From: Homalodisca vitripennis
Lineage: Eukaryota > Arthropoda > Insecta > Hemiptera > Cicadellidae
NCBI RefSeq assembly: GCF_021130785.1
Contig: NC_060213.1
Location: forward strand, 71,134,001-71,198,000
Direction of reading: 5' to 3'
DNA: 64,000 nt
Part shown: piece by piece, positions 50,985 through 62,885 of the stretch
How the letters are laid out: each line of letters begins with the position of its first letter
How positions within the stretch are numbered: position 1 is the stretch's first letter
Program-made: the position numbers and the translations under genes
Notes under the pieces: generated by a model
Databases searched by the model: none
What the model was told of the DNA's origin: nothing
What the model saw: the letters and a program-made list of their open reading frames with translations, nothing else

Positions 50985-52155
50985 GTGATTGCCTGCTTCT
51001 CATCTCACAGTCCCATTAGCCTGTTGCCCTCTGATTGCAATTTCATACCGACATGAATATGAATGGAAACTGACTGAGAAGATCCTACAGCCTACAGATC
51101 TTAAGAGGTCATAAAATAAAGTAGAGGTGATGTACATGCACAACCAATTGTTATTTTAAGGTAATGCTCTAATTCTATAGATACTGTCTAAGATTTTTGT
51201 TGATAATTAAGCGTCGCCTGGTGGTTAATAATGAATTAATACCAATACTAGATAATTATTAAAGTATAATAAATAAAAATACCTTTTATAGTGACGGAAG
51301 GTATTATAAATATTTAGTTTTCATCGTGAATAGAGACCTAACTTTTTTTATTGAATACAATTTATTTCGGGCCACTTACTGTTTATGAGCATCTTTAGAT
51401 CTTTCCAGTGGCTTCGAAACCAATTGTATCTACAGTAGCAGCATTTTTTAATTTTTTTTACAAAAAAGCTTAAATTGCCTTATTTCATCGTAAATGTTTT
51501 CTTTGTTTCTTTACAGGACAGAAAGTACTATGTAGTAAATCACATTCCGGCTGTAAAAAAAAGGATCCTCAACCATGTCATCTTTATGTAGATACATTTT
51601 AGATGACTTCGATAAGGACAGATTTGTTTTGCTATCTGGCGTGCCATGCACTGGACGGTCGACAAGACTAAGCAGATAAAGAAATGAAAAAGGTGAAGTA
51701 CTACTGGAGAGTTCACTAGAGCTGGGTAGAAGAAGGTTGGACTAAAATAGAGAAAATTTTGTAATTTCATTTCAAAACGATTTAAAATGGAGGTCTAATG
51801 TTGGGAGCATGTTGTAAGTGGAAATGATGACATACTCAGCTCGGGTACCCCGTGGTCGCACACCACATACTCATAAAGTTTATGAGGCCCTGGTGTATCA
51901 CTCTCTATGTTACAACTTTAACAACCCCCTAAATGTTCAGAATAAGTTTCTTTATAGGAGTATTTTTCTGCGAAGGAAATAACATAACGATTAATATTAT
52001 ACATAAGCCGGCAATCTTGCATTAAATTAGTCTATATTTGGGTTCAGTCTATATATATATACATTGACTTATGTAAATTTTGTTTGCTGATTTATTTTCG
52101 GCAAAGCCGAAATATAAAAAGGAAATTATATACTAAGAAGTCCAATAATTGTTAT
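50985..52155. other. Non-coding stretch
   Basis: No supported gene. The 76-codon minus-strand frame at 51,540-51,770 has no recognisable domain. Confidence 0.45.
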
Positions 52156-52159
52156 ATAC

Positions 52160-52414
<255 letters not shown>

Positions 52415-52895
52415 ATCATATGACTAAAACAGTACCCTTAACTTTAGTGTACTTGAAACCAGTTAGAACGTACATAAATAGTTAAAATTTTTATTTGGCA
52501 TGTTACTTAGTAAATGTTAATATCGTTCAGATATGAAATTGAAAGTTAAAATAATCCATACTTGGTTTATGTAGAACTTTTAATGACTTGAATTTATGAA
52601 TTTAGCTAAAGCGGGTTAATTTTGTCATAAATTTCCACCCTACGTACTTTGTGTCGATTGAAAAAGAGCTATACAGAGTCCCAATTCTGAATTGTTTAAT
52701 GTCGATTGACCAATATTTACTTATTTATATTAATAAACACTAACACACAAGGGGAAAGAAATAATGATGAAATGACCTACTACATACCAGATTAAATTTC
52801 TTTGATTCAATACAAGTTAGGATATGCTATATCTCTTTTCACGTGAGAGGCTTTTCTGACGGGTACACACAGACGTGTGCGGGTACATACGCGTG
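52415..52895. other. AT-rich non-coding stretch
   Basis: Nothing recognisable. It ends in a short GTGCGGGTACATACGCGTGCGC stretch of alternating purine-pyrimidine bases before the TA tract. Confidence 0.5.
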
Positions 52896-52898
52896 CGC

Positions 52899-52970
<72 letters not shown>
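52899..52970. repeat. (TA)n microsatellite
   Basis: About 36 uninterrupted TA units, abutting the tRNA-like fragment. Confidence 0.95.
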
Positions 52971-52972
<2 letters not shown>

Positions 52973-53012
52973 AGAGATCCGGGTTCGACTCCCGGCGGAG
53001 CAACTACTTTTT
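52971..53012 (+). repeat. tRNA-derived fragment (T arm and acceptor), probable SINE
   Basis: CCGGG-TTCGACT-CCCGG (52,979-52,995) is a perfect tRNA T arm with the standard 7-base loop. It includes a B box (GGTTCGACTCC) and is followed by CGGAGCA, like the 3' acceptor strand, then CAACTACTTTTTGTG. The 5' half of a tRNA (A box, anticodon) is missing; its place is taken by the (TA)n tract. This is typical of a decayed tRNA-derived SINE, not a working tRNA gene. Confidence 0.65.
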
Positions 53013-53034
53013 GTGATTCAATGTTTATTGTAAT

Positions 53035-53037
53035 TAT

Positions 53038-53072
<35 letters not shown>
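53035..53072. repeat. (TA)n microsatellite, interrupted
   Basis: Two short TA runs separated by AAATA. Confidence 0.9.
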
Positions 53073-53325
53073 AAACACAATCACTCACATGTGTATTTTG
53101 AAACGTTTACTCTAAAACAGTACCTGTCTCCAATCCGTGTGGATGTGTCCATTGGAAATACAGAAACAAAGGAAACTCTACACCTACAGATTCCGTCGTG
53201 TAGGATAAATAATATTTTCTATTTAGAAAATAAAATAGCATTTAAGTAGGTTAAAATATCATTTAATTATACGGAAAGCAGCAAACAACATGTAGTTTTA
53301 TTATTCTGAGTTAAGTGTATTATGT

Positions 53326-53570
53326 TGATAGAGAATGTTGGACTCAAATCCCAACTGCAACTCTTTGACAATTGGAGCGGACCATTCAAGACAAGGGAGT
53401 GAGGGTAAATACCCGGCCTGAGTAATGGTTTACTCTCCCCAGGGCTACCAATCGTTTGCAGGCTTCCAGAAATATATCCCTTTCCTACTGAGACACAAAG
53501 AATTTACATTGATTTATTTACTAGTATCGGTATACTCTTTTGTGTGTATTTTCCGTTATTGTAGAAACAT
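53326..53570 (+). repeat. Dispersed repeat with conserved core, copy 2
   Basis: Partner of 46,660-46,905. The core, with ATTCAAGACAAGGGAGTG, CGGCCTGAGTAATGG and CTCCCCAGGGCTACCAATC, is almost identical between copies. Confidence 0.8.
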
Positions 53571-53574
53571 TTGC

Positions 53575-53985
53575 TATACTTAAAGCACAAATGGGGTCTT
53601 TACTATCTGGAAAATCTCATCTGCAGCTATACCTATAACATCTTATGCAAGGATTCCGAAACAACAGAATATTGATTGATCGTACACAAGACAGGTGCGT
53701 CTACCTTCATCAGGTGATTTATGGTATAGTTATTATTAGCATGAATTTAGAGACAAAGATAAGTTTTCTTCAAAGTAAGACCTTAATGAAAATTTAACAC
53801 AGTTGTATCCTACTGATTAATTTAAACGTTTTAAGGTTTTAGTTTTTTAATTTTACTATAAAAACACTGTCTGTTTCCACTCTAGGTTTCGCACTGAGAT
53901 TATTGTTGATATAGCACATTTTAAATCCAATCCAGACTGGCATTATATGTTATTAAGTCGTCAGTATCAACAACCTTTAAACATA
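53575..53985. other. Non-coding stretch
   Basis: No supported feature lies between the dispersed repeat and repeat H. Confidence 0.45.
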
Positions 53986-53989
53986 TTCA

Positions 53990-54345
53990 TAATAATTATT
54001 ATTCACGAGAGAGGAATGTCAAAGCTAAAGTTGGAAGTTTTGGATGTCGCCTGCTCCCGCTCAGTCTTACCACCCACATTGTTTTACACCTGCTAGAATA
54101 TTTCAGGTCAATTGCTCTAATTATGCTCTAATTGAGGTGTCACAAGTCTCCCTTTAATCTAAGTAAACGTTAGGCACATTGCAGACCTCAAAGCAATCTT
54201 CAGATTGGAGTCGAATTAAACATGGTCACCATTAGTGGGATTAATATACGACGTTATTTGGTTTGTTTACGTTTTATTTTATGTCCAATTTTGATCACTC
54301 AGTTCTGTTGATTTTATGAAATTCTCGTCAGATGACATAAGTTAT
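53990..54345 (+). repeat. Dispersed repeat H, copy next to transposon 2
   Basis: Collinear with 35,835-36,190, including CTCAAAGCAATCT, GGTCACCATTAG, CAGTTCTGTTGATTTTATG and TCAGATGACATAAG at the 3' end, just before an (AC)n/(AT)n tract and the transposon. Confidence 0.85.
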
Positions 54346-54385
54346 CACCAAACCACACACACACACACATGCATATATATATATT

Positions 54386-55100
54386 TACAGAGTGATTCAT
54401 GAAGTTCTCCCCCCACTTCTACAGCACATTTTACTAGTAAAAATAATGAAAAAATGTATAAACATAGGTCCGAAAACGCTTCGTTAGCGAGTTACAGCGA
54501 GCGAAAGATTTCGCCTGAATTCCTGGGTAAAGAGTAAAATAAAGCCATACTGAACTTTTGGAAAGGTTAATTACGTAAGAAATATCGTGGATTCATATGT
54601 ATTTTTACCTGATAAAGCTAATAAAATAGGTTTCAGAACTGTAACTGTAGTAGTTTTTGAGGGATTCAGGGTTAAATGCAAAAAATTGAGGCACGAAACA
54701 ATGTTTTTTTAAGTTTGATGTACAATAACTTTGTTAAATTGGTAATAAATACATAAAATCAACAAACATTAATTGTAGAGAATTTAATTCTGAGAAAATT
54801 GATATAACCAATGTCTACAATAAAACAGAAATAAGTACCAACAAATCGATTTTATTCAGTATAATACATTACTAACTGTAAAGAAATACCATACGGTATT
54901 TAGTTAAAATAAAACAAAAACAAAATGTTTGTTCCTTAATGATGAGATAAATTGAGAAAACAAGATTAACTGTTAAATAAATTTATTGTAAATAAAAATA
55001 TCATGTTTTATTACGTTGTATTTTTTTTTTAAATAAAAATTTACATCAAATGTTCGAAAATAAATGAAGCAAACATTTTCCCATTATTGTTTACTAATCA
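54386..55100 (+). repeat. Left TIR of transposon 2
   Basis: It pairs with 56,450-57,163. The inner limit is CCATTATTGTTTACTAATCA facing its complement at 56,450-56,469. Differences are scattered single bases and short runs, such as the length of the A/T run near 55,022. Confidence 0.9.
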
Positions 55101-55305
55101 TCGATATGAACTTTTTTGTTTTATTAATTTCTAAGTTGGTAACGCACGAATAACAGCTGATCAACAATGGTATTCTGTACGGTTACGTTAGAACTGTGTA
55201 TTAGTGGTGTTTTGCAAGCTACAGCAGGAGATCGGGTTCTGTGAATCGTGTTATTAAATGCAATTTTTCTGTGAGTTATAATTCGATTGTTTATTCAGCG
55301 AAAAA

Positions 55306-56361
55306 ATGCCTTACTTATTTACATCAGAGAAATACGCTGATATGGTTTTTATTTTGGGTTACTGTAATGGTAATGCTAGAGCTGCTGTAGAAGAATATGA
55401 ACTACGTTACCCTAATAGGAGGATTCCAGATACCAAAACAATTTCAGGAACTTTTCGTACTCTTCGGGAAACAGGATCACTACCAAGTACTAGAACCAAT
55501 TATGAACGAGCTGCCCAACTTGATGATGATATTGTTATTAATGCTGTTCATCGCAGTCCAGGTGTAAGTACACGACGTATTTCTAGGCGGATAGGAGTTT
55601 CGCAGTCAACGGTGTGGAGGTCACTTGATCGAAACAAATTTTATCCATTTCATAAACAAAAGGTTCAACATCTACAGCTAGGGGATGGTCCGCTTCGCTT
55701 GGAGTTTTGCAACTTTTTGAATATTAATAATCAACTATACAAGCGTATTTTGTTTACGGATGAGGCACAATTCACTCGGGATGGTGTCAATAACTTGCAC
55801 AATGAACACTCATGGGCAGAAAAAAATCCACATGAGGTAGTGGAACAGAACTTTCAACACCGATTTAGCGTCAATGTCTGGTGTGGCCTTTTGCACAATC
55901 GGCTGATTGGACCTTTCATATTACCTGGACGCCTAAATGCTGAGTTCTATTTGCATTTCCTTCAAGAAGAGTTGCCGCAGCTGTTAGAGAATGATCCTTT
56001 ACATCTCAGACAAAATTTGTACTTCCAGCATGACGGAGCACCTCCCCACTTTTCACGTGCCGTTTCTGCTTACTTAAATCATCAATTTCCTGGACACTGG
56101 ATTGGTCGTTGAGGGCCTCACCCTTGGCCACCAAGATCACCAGATCTATCTCCATTGGATTATTGCATCTGGGGATGTATGAAAGACATTGTATACAAGA
56201 CAAAAGTGAATTCTCGTGATGAATTAATTGCCCGTATTATGGATTCGGCTGTGCAGATACAGGGAAGTCCTGAAAGATTAAGAAACGCAAAAAAAGCAAT
56301 ACACACACGTGCTGCAAAATGTATTGATAATGATGGCCTCATTTTCGAACATCTATTATAA
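55306..56361 (+). pseudogene. DD41D mariner-type transposase with one in-frame TGA
   Basis: The frame is continuous from the ATG at 55,306 to the stop at 56,359-56,361 apart from one TGA at 56,110-56,112. Domains in order: an N-terminal DUF4817-like region (residues 4-60, FTSEKYADMVFILGYCNGNA), a second helix-turn-helix (about 75-107, VSTRRISRRIGVSQSTVW), then the DDE_3 catalytic core with FTDEAQF (Asp152), VWCGLLHNRLIGPF, FQHDGAPPH (Asp243) and WPPRSPDLSPLDYCIWG (Asp285). Asp243 and Asp285 are separated by 41 residues, so this is DD41D. The TGA is at residue 269, where transposon 1 has Arg, so a CGA-to-TGA change is the simplest reading. The length of about 350 codons is normal. Without the C-terminal third the product would lack the third catalytic Asp. 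Confidence 0.9.
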
Positions 56362-56449
56362 AAAGGTGCGTACGGTTGGCCCAACCTGATTAATTTTGCT
56401 CAAAACTAGTAATGTATTATACTGAATAAAATTTGTGGTACTTATTTTT

Positions 56450-57163
56450 TGATTAGTAAACAATAATGGGAAAATGTTTGCTTCATTTATTTTCGAACAT
56501 TTGATGTAAATTTTTATAAAAAAAATACAACGTAATAAAACATGATATTTTTATTTACAAACAAATTTATTTAACAGTTAATCTTGTTTTCTCAATTTAT
56601 CTCATCAAAGGAACAAACATTTTGTTTTTGTTTTATTTTAACTAAATACCGTACGGTATTTCTTTACAGCTAGTAATGTATTATACTGAATAAAATCGAT
56701 TTTTTTGTACTTATTTCTGTTTTATTTTAGACTTTGATTATATCAATTTTCTCAGAATTAAATTCTCTACAATTAATGTTTGTTGATTTTATGTATTTAT
56801 TACCAATTTAACAAAGTTATTGTACATCAAACTTAAAAAAACATTGTTTCGTGCCCCAATTTTTTGCATTTAACCCTGAATCCCTCAAAAACTACTACAT
56901 GTAAAGTTCTGAAACCTATTTATTTAGCTTTATCAGGTAAAAATGCATAAGAATCCACGATATTTCTTACTTAATTAACCTTTCCAAAAGTTCAGTATGG
57001 CTTTATTTTACTCTTTACCCAGGAATTCAGGCGAAATCTTTCGCTAGCTGTAACTCGCTAACGAAGCGTTTTCGGACCTATGTTTATATAACATTTTTTC
57101 ATTATTTTTACTAGTACAATGTGCTGTAGAAGTGGGGGGAGAACTTCAATGAATCACCCTGTA
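56450..57163 (-). repeat. Right TIR of transposon 2
   Basis: Inverted partner of 54,386-55,100. The outermost bases ACAGGGTG are intact here. Confidence 0.9.
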
Positions 57164-57210
57164 TAATATATATATATAATAACTCTATAAATGGAGTAAA
57201 TAACATTATG
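57164..57210. repeat. TA-rich tract right of transposon 2
   Basis: Short TA runs with AATAACTC...GGAGTAAATAAC, related to the hairpin units at 38,807 and 38,887. It is part of the block collinear with the region right of transposon 1. Confidence 0.6.
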
Positions 57211-57490
57211 TATATCTTCAGGCGAGGGATTGGGGTGGGGGAGTTGTATCTGTTTATCAGCTGTATGAATCGTCTCGCTCGTACAGTTTTGTTTACACTT
57301 CAGCTACTTTTCTTGTTCTATAATCATATTATATTTTTGTGTGTTTGGCATATAGAAATGTCGCAGTCTAAGCATAAAATATTAATTGAACAGATTATTG
57401 TAACCTTAGACTATTCAGGAGATGTGGCGTTCGGTCGTGACCCGTTCAATTAGAACGGGTTAGTGAAGTGAACGAGTGACCCGGATCAGA

Positions 57491-59149
57491 ATGTTTCCAA
57501 AGATCCGATCACCTCGTACGATACGTTCACTTTTCCTGCCAACTAAATAAATTTTATAGTTTTTAAAATCAGATATATTATATGTAATGATCGCTAAAAC
57601 TTACAGTTTTATAATTAAAATCATTTTAAAACCCTTACATATGAGAAATATATTAATGTCATTGTGGCGTTTTTTAAGCTACATTTGTTGATTTTTTTTA
57701 ATAAAAACTTAAATTAAATGAAAATTCTTGGGAAAGAGATATTGGGATTTAATTTTAAATTAGATTGTGAGAAGTTAGGATAAAAGCGAATATGTAATCC
57801 TTTGGCAAGTTAGTGCTGGTAATTTTAAATTATTAGGAAGGCCGTTCACTGCTTTGCATTGATCAGAACTTGTCTTGTTCTGCAGTTACGTTAGATCTGA
57901 GAAGGCTATTGTTCTTGAGTTAGATACGGCTGGGCTAATGAGAGAACGCTGCAGATGTCCATCAGAAGAGAGGAAGGGGAACTATAAAACCGGCAGCTCA
58001 TAATGTTCGCCCTTCTTTTGGTTATTATCGTGAAATAATTTGATTACAGTGCACCGTGTTTCTAAGGAAAAATTAAATTCATAGAGACTGCAGAGCAATC
58101 TGCATAACTGATTCTCGATGAACAATAGAGGACAAAAGAGTCATAAAAGTTACATTTGGTACAAACTTGCAAGAAAAGTGAAACCAAATTTAACTTTGTT
58201 AATAACTTTAATTGAAATTTGGAAATTTAGTAATTTATTAATATTTAATTCGAACTGTTTTATTGTGAATTATTAATTTGAAATTAATTGAACATTACGT
58301 ATTATTTGAGAGTTGTACCTGAATTGCAAGGACATAAAAGTTAAGGTACAACTAGTGGAATGAGTTTGATTTTTTATTTTGAATTTTGAGTGAACTTAGA
58401 AGTGACCTTTTTTATTGTAGTTATTTTTAAGTAGTATTTTATTTTATTTGAAAACTTTTTATTTTATTTCAGGAGAGAGCACTGATTCTTACTTAAATAT
58501 ATTTGACTGAAATTTATATTTCTTGCCAAAGGACCTTTTTAATATTAATAACCAGTTTGTCAATTCTTTGTGGAAAATACTGAAACGTTGAACATTTAAT
58601 TTGCCAGCTTAAAGTAAATCCATTGTTTTTAGTTAGAACTGTGATTTTGTATTTTAGATAAACCAGATAATATTTAATAGTTAACAATTTAGTAATAAAT
58701 TGTACAGAATATTCACTCAGAGCTTAGTAATTAAAAAAATATTTTATACTGCCTTGGATGTCTCATTGATAATTTAACATTTAAACAATCAGAGTCGTTA
58801 TAATTATATGGAACTAACTAAAACTATAGAGTTTATGCGTTAAGTTTCAGTAGGTTCCTAAAATTCTTCAGTCGTTCCTTTCGTTCACTGCTAACTGATT
58901 TAGAATAAAACCGAAATCGTAGAACTCAACGGGGGGAGTATGTAGTCTGGATGTTATAATAAGTGGTAGAAAGTTTATCGGTTGGATATAAAATCTATTG
59001 TTATTCATAAAAATAAATTATGTTCAAATGATCAATGTGTCTTTTTAGTTTTTACTAATTTAATTCAATCATTTGTAAGGGAATAACCTTACTTTTGATA
59101 AATCAAAGGCATATCAGTGAACCAAGTCCGTTGATTATAAGTATCTACA
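57491..59149 (+). repeat. 1.66-kb segment present only in copy B
   Basis: Homology with copy A stops after CCCGGATCA and resumes at ACATTTAAAATATTTA. The segment has a TATA-like ACTATAAAACC (57,981), a TGGTACAAACTTG that could be a primer-binding site (about 58,158), and a G-run ACGGGGGGAG (about 58,929) immediately before TGTAGTC...ATCTACA (58,941-59,149), which has the 5-bp TGTAG/CTACA inverted ends of a short LTR. The right end of that candidate LTR coincides with where homology resumes. The left end has no matching LTR and no clear target duplication. There is no coding frame. It is a decayed non-autonomous LTR element, or else sequence lost from copy A. Confidence 0.45.
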
Positions 59150-59745
59150 TTTAAAATATTTAGTAATGTATATGTTAACTTACAATTATATTTTTTAATT
59201 AGTTTTATTAGATATATTTACATTTACTAGATTCCTGAAACAATACATCTATTGTTACATATCTATCTATTCACTGTACGGTATGCTGTTTCTTCTTGTA
59301 TTCGCACACATTTTTACAAAGGCATCTTTTCGTTCACTCGATCATTACATTCAGTCGTTCATTCTGTTCTGTCAACCCGATGACCGCTATAACATCGGGA
59401 ATCAGATGAATAAGAAGAATCAGTGACTCTGTACTGACCGGTTCAACTGAACGAATCGCAGCAGTGAACCAGACCGACTGAGCCGGATAAATCAGATATG
59501 GGAACTCAAATCACCCAGGGTCTTTTTTTAAACGGTTCGCCTATACTTACCACATTTTATTTGAGTCATAATGCAAATTTCCATAGGCACATCTATACAT
59601 CAGAATGAAATAAATAGGTCATATAGGTACTAAAGGACAAATTTATAAATCCATTATAATTTAGTTACATTCCATAACTATTGTAAGGGAAACATTTTGT
59701 TTCGAACATTTGCATCGTTGGGTAATACAAAATATCTGTAAAATT

Positions 59746-59781
59746 ACGTTGTGAGATCAGGAATCTGATCTCTTTTTCAGG
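59746..59781 (-). ncRNA. CTGAA-type hairpin (hammerhead-like) in copy B
   Basis: Counterpart of 40,801-40,837. The stem GAGATCAG/CTGATCTC is perfect here, but the core positions read CTGAAAA and CAACG, so it is further from a hammerhead core than copy A. Confidence 0.3.
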
Positions 59782-61140
59782 TGAATATCTAAATTAACAC
59801 ACAACTTCAATCTATGTTGAAACAAACATATTATATAACAGGACGTTGTGACATGCACAAGTCAGGAATTACAACAACCATGTAGTGTGTCAATTCCTAG
59901 GGCACTAATTTACTGCGCTGATTCAAATACACTTAATATGAAAAAAAAACTAATTATTAAAACTGAACTACAGAAAAAATGTCACAATAACACTACACTC
60001 TCTGAAGAACCACGATTACAATCCAATAGTAAAAGGCGATTTTCACGGCTGAAAATAGATAGTAACCAAAAAGAGAGGAATCGGGTGGGGTATTTTTGTT
60101 ATCTGTTATTGTACAAGGTTCCCGATGAATTATGTTGGCTTCATACCAATTCATACGATAGTATTCGGATAAACATTTGCAATTTTGAAATCTTTGACTT
60201 TCAATTAGCCCTGATGATTTGACCAAAATTTAAAATATATTTGTCAGTTATCGGATTAGACGCCTATGCTCTGGTTGTTATAAATTATGACAGGATGATT
60301 ATCTGTGTTTATATTGTTATAACCAAGTATTTGCGTTTTTAATATACACTGTTTTTGTTTTCTTTTTCCGCATAAGACAATAAGCTGAGTGGTGAAGATT
60401 AAGTACTGACAAGAACTCAGGGTGGGCAGAGTTGGGTGTAGAGATTGCCTCCTTTCGAGATCCTATGATGAGTGACCTATATATCAGTCATGTCATCCCA
60501 AAATAAGGAAAAGGTCCTATAATAAAGACCTATTAATCTACCCATTCACTGCAAAGCATCGATATCTTTACAATAAAAAATTCTAAAAACTTTGTAATAT
60601 CTAATTCCTGAACTCAAAATATGTTATGTTTTGCTGCTTAATTGTATTTTATGACATGAGTTATAATTATTTTCACACAATATTCAGAACTTTCGGCACC
60701 ACGAAATCAACTGGTCTGATTAACAGACCTAGTATTTTAAATCCTAAAAGAGAATAAAATAACGCTGTTGTTCGAACACAAATTTATATATCCAATATAA
60801 TGAACATATAAATTTTAATTATCAATTGAGATGAAGTTATATTAAATTATGTATTTATAAAATCGTGTAATAGTCAAAGTCGTAATTTTTTCTATTTTTA
60901 CGTGGTGACATTTGGATCACAAGACCCTACATGTAGTGCTGAGGTGTAATACACACCTTCGTTAATTTTACGAGGATAAAAGTTGCGTTAAAAGGAGTAA
61001 GTAAATTTCACAACCACTGCAACTCATACTCGTGCTCTGTCAAAATTATACCACAGGAGTTTGCTACTAGGCGAATTTACATTCTTCTACTGTATGTTAT
61101 CAGTTATACTGCAAATATGTATATTATGAGGTCAGTCTCC

Positions 61141-61766
61141 TAAAGATATGAAAAATTAAAAATGAAATGAAAAATTCTTTATTTTTACAGGCAAAGTTAG
61201 GGGCGCATGGCCCTTTCTAACACTTAACCTGCGACAAAGTAAAATATAAAACATTAAATAAATATCGTAACAATAAAAAATATATAATAATTATAATAAA
61301 ATAAAGGAATAATCACATTTACACAATGTGGTGAAATTAAAGTAATATTTTAACGTGTTACAATTAAAATTTAACACATTAATAAATTAACTATCTCTGT
61401 TATTCTTAAAGCATATAAAATAAAATCATATTCTTAACATACAAGTAAATTAAAGTATTTATTGCTAATGAATCCTAACTTATATCACACACAATCTCAC
61501 ATTCATCCCTCTGCCAGTATCATTCCCAAAGCATCTCAGGCCGGAACTGCCCCGGCTACATACATACATACATATCTTTCAGTTTAATATTGAATGAACT
61601 AGTTTTAAAACTTTCATGGATCTTTGATCTTTTAATTTTAATTTTAGAATATTTGTTGACTGAATATAGTACGGTGTGATGTGGTGCTCCCTTCTCACAT
61701 CGTAAACGTAACGTATACAATAGTTTTGAGTTCTTTACAGCTTCTCACGACGCACTATAAAGATAT
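61141..61766 (-). mobile_element. LINE 3'-end insertion with 9-bp target duplication
   Basis: A roughly 608-bp insertion (61,150-61,757) in copy B, flanked by TAAAGATAT on both sides (61,141-61,149 and 61,758-61,766). Copy A shows the unfilled site around 42,332. On the minus strand it ends in AATAAAGAATTTTTCATTTC and an (ATTTT)-like tail. Near its 5' end is an open frame of about 60 codons (about 61,740 down to 61,555) containing KNSKLLYTLRLRCEKGAPHHT, read as the C-terminus of a non-LTR RT. A CATA run (61,556-61,575) lies just after the stop. It is strongly 5'-truncated. The clade is not clear. Confidence 0.7.
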
Positions 61767-62426
61767 ATCTGCTTATATATTTTGCTGAGCACAAAGTAAG
61801 TTGAGTAAATGAAATGTTGCTGTCTGTGTGTTTGTTCAAGATTATGATTACTTATAGACTATTATAAAACGAAATGTTTGAGGGTAAATCTGACGATTTT
61901 AACTACTTGCGATAACTTACACACAATTAAATAGAGCATTTGGAGTATCTTATTCCTCAGAAGTTGATTAATTAAATTGAAAAAAATAATCATTTCAAAT
62001 TTAATACTTCTCATAATATATATTTTTGAGTGCTCTACACACAAATATAACACTAGTTATACCGTAAAATTATAATTTGTTTTCATAACTATGAAACAGT
62101 AATTTTGGCCCAGCAAATTTGCATCAGGATTAAACCGATAATTGAAAAACTTTGTAGAGAGAGGATGTTTAGGGAAACTTTTAATTAGCCTACAGATTAA
62201 CCATGCAGAAAAACGCTGGAGAATATCTCCTGCAAACCCTAACACAATTTTATAAAGATACCTGTATTGTTAGTATAAACTAATAGTGCATTATATTATT
62301 AAAGAAAAGTCGTTTCAAGTGATTATAATAGTAAAGGTTAATTTTTTGAGAAAAAATATATACAATATATTTAATTTTATTAACTTTTTTTCAACACGCG
62401 GAATGGTACAGTATTAAAGACACCGA

Positions 62427-62452
62427 ATATATATATATATATATATATATCT
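62427..62452. repeat. (TA)n microsatellite in copy B
   Basis: About 13 TA units. Allelic in position to 43,008-43,061 of copy A. Confidence 0.9.
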
Positions 62453-62579
62453 TTATATAATTTTTGTAAGAACTGTATTTTTAGCGTCATAGAGTATTCT
62501 GAAATTTTAAAATTTACATTGCTGTCAGAGTTTTCACGAAGCCTATCTCTCGTACGTCTAGACAGATGTTACTTTTTTG

Positions 62580-62675
62580 CCTCTCTCTCTATCTATCTTC
62601 CTGTATATCTGTCTTTCTCTCTCTGTCTTCCTCTGCCTCCGTCTCTCTGCCTGTCTCTCTGTATGTCTATCCGTT

Positions 62676-62725
<50 letters not shown>

Positions 62726-62885
62726 TCTCTCTCTGTGTCAATTTTTCTGTCTATTTGTCTGCCCCTCATTGTCTATCCGTATACCTCTGTGTATGTCGGT
62801 CTCTCAGTCCGTCTCTCTGCTATATCTCTGTCTGTATATCGGTCTGTTTCTCTGCTCGTTTCACTGTCTGTCTCTCTAAATATCT
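62580..62885. repeat. (CTGT)/(CTCT) tract with (CT)n core
   Basis: Counterpart of 43,193-43,500, but with an uninterrupted CT run (about 62,677-62,712) not present in copy A. Overlapping Leu/Ser/Cys-rich frames are artefacts. Confidence 0.9.

Larger units (their letters stand above)
54386..57163 (+). mobile_element. Tc1/mariner DD41D transposon 2, very long TIRs
   Basis: A 2.78-kb element flanked by TA-rich sequence. TIRs of about 715 bp make up half its length and enclose one transposase gene. The left tip is ACAGAGTGATTCAT; the right tip, read inward, is ACAGGGTGATTCAT, so the left tip carries a substitution. The tips share ACAGGGTG with transposon 1, but the rest of the TIR is unrelated. 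Near the inner side of the right TIR, about 28 bases around TAGTAATGTATTATACTG occur twice (about 56,406 and 56,671). Confidence 0.9.

Noticed and set aside
57491..59149. A complete solo LTR spanning the whole copy-B-specific segment
   Set aside because: The outer TG...CA is present, but the flanking bases (CAGAA and TTTAA) do not form a target duplication.
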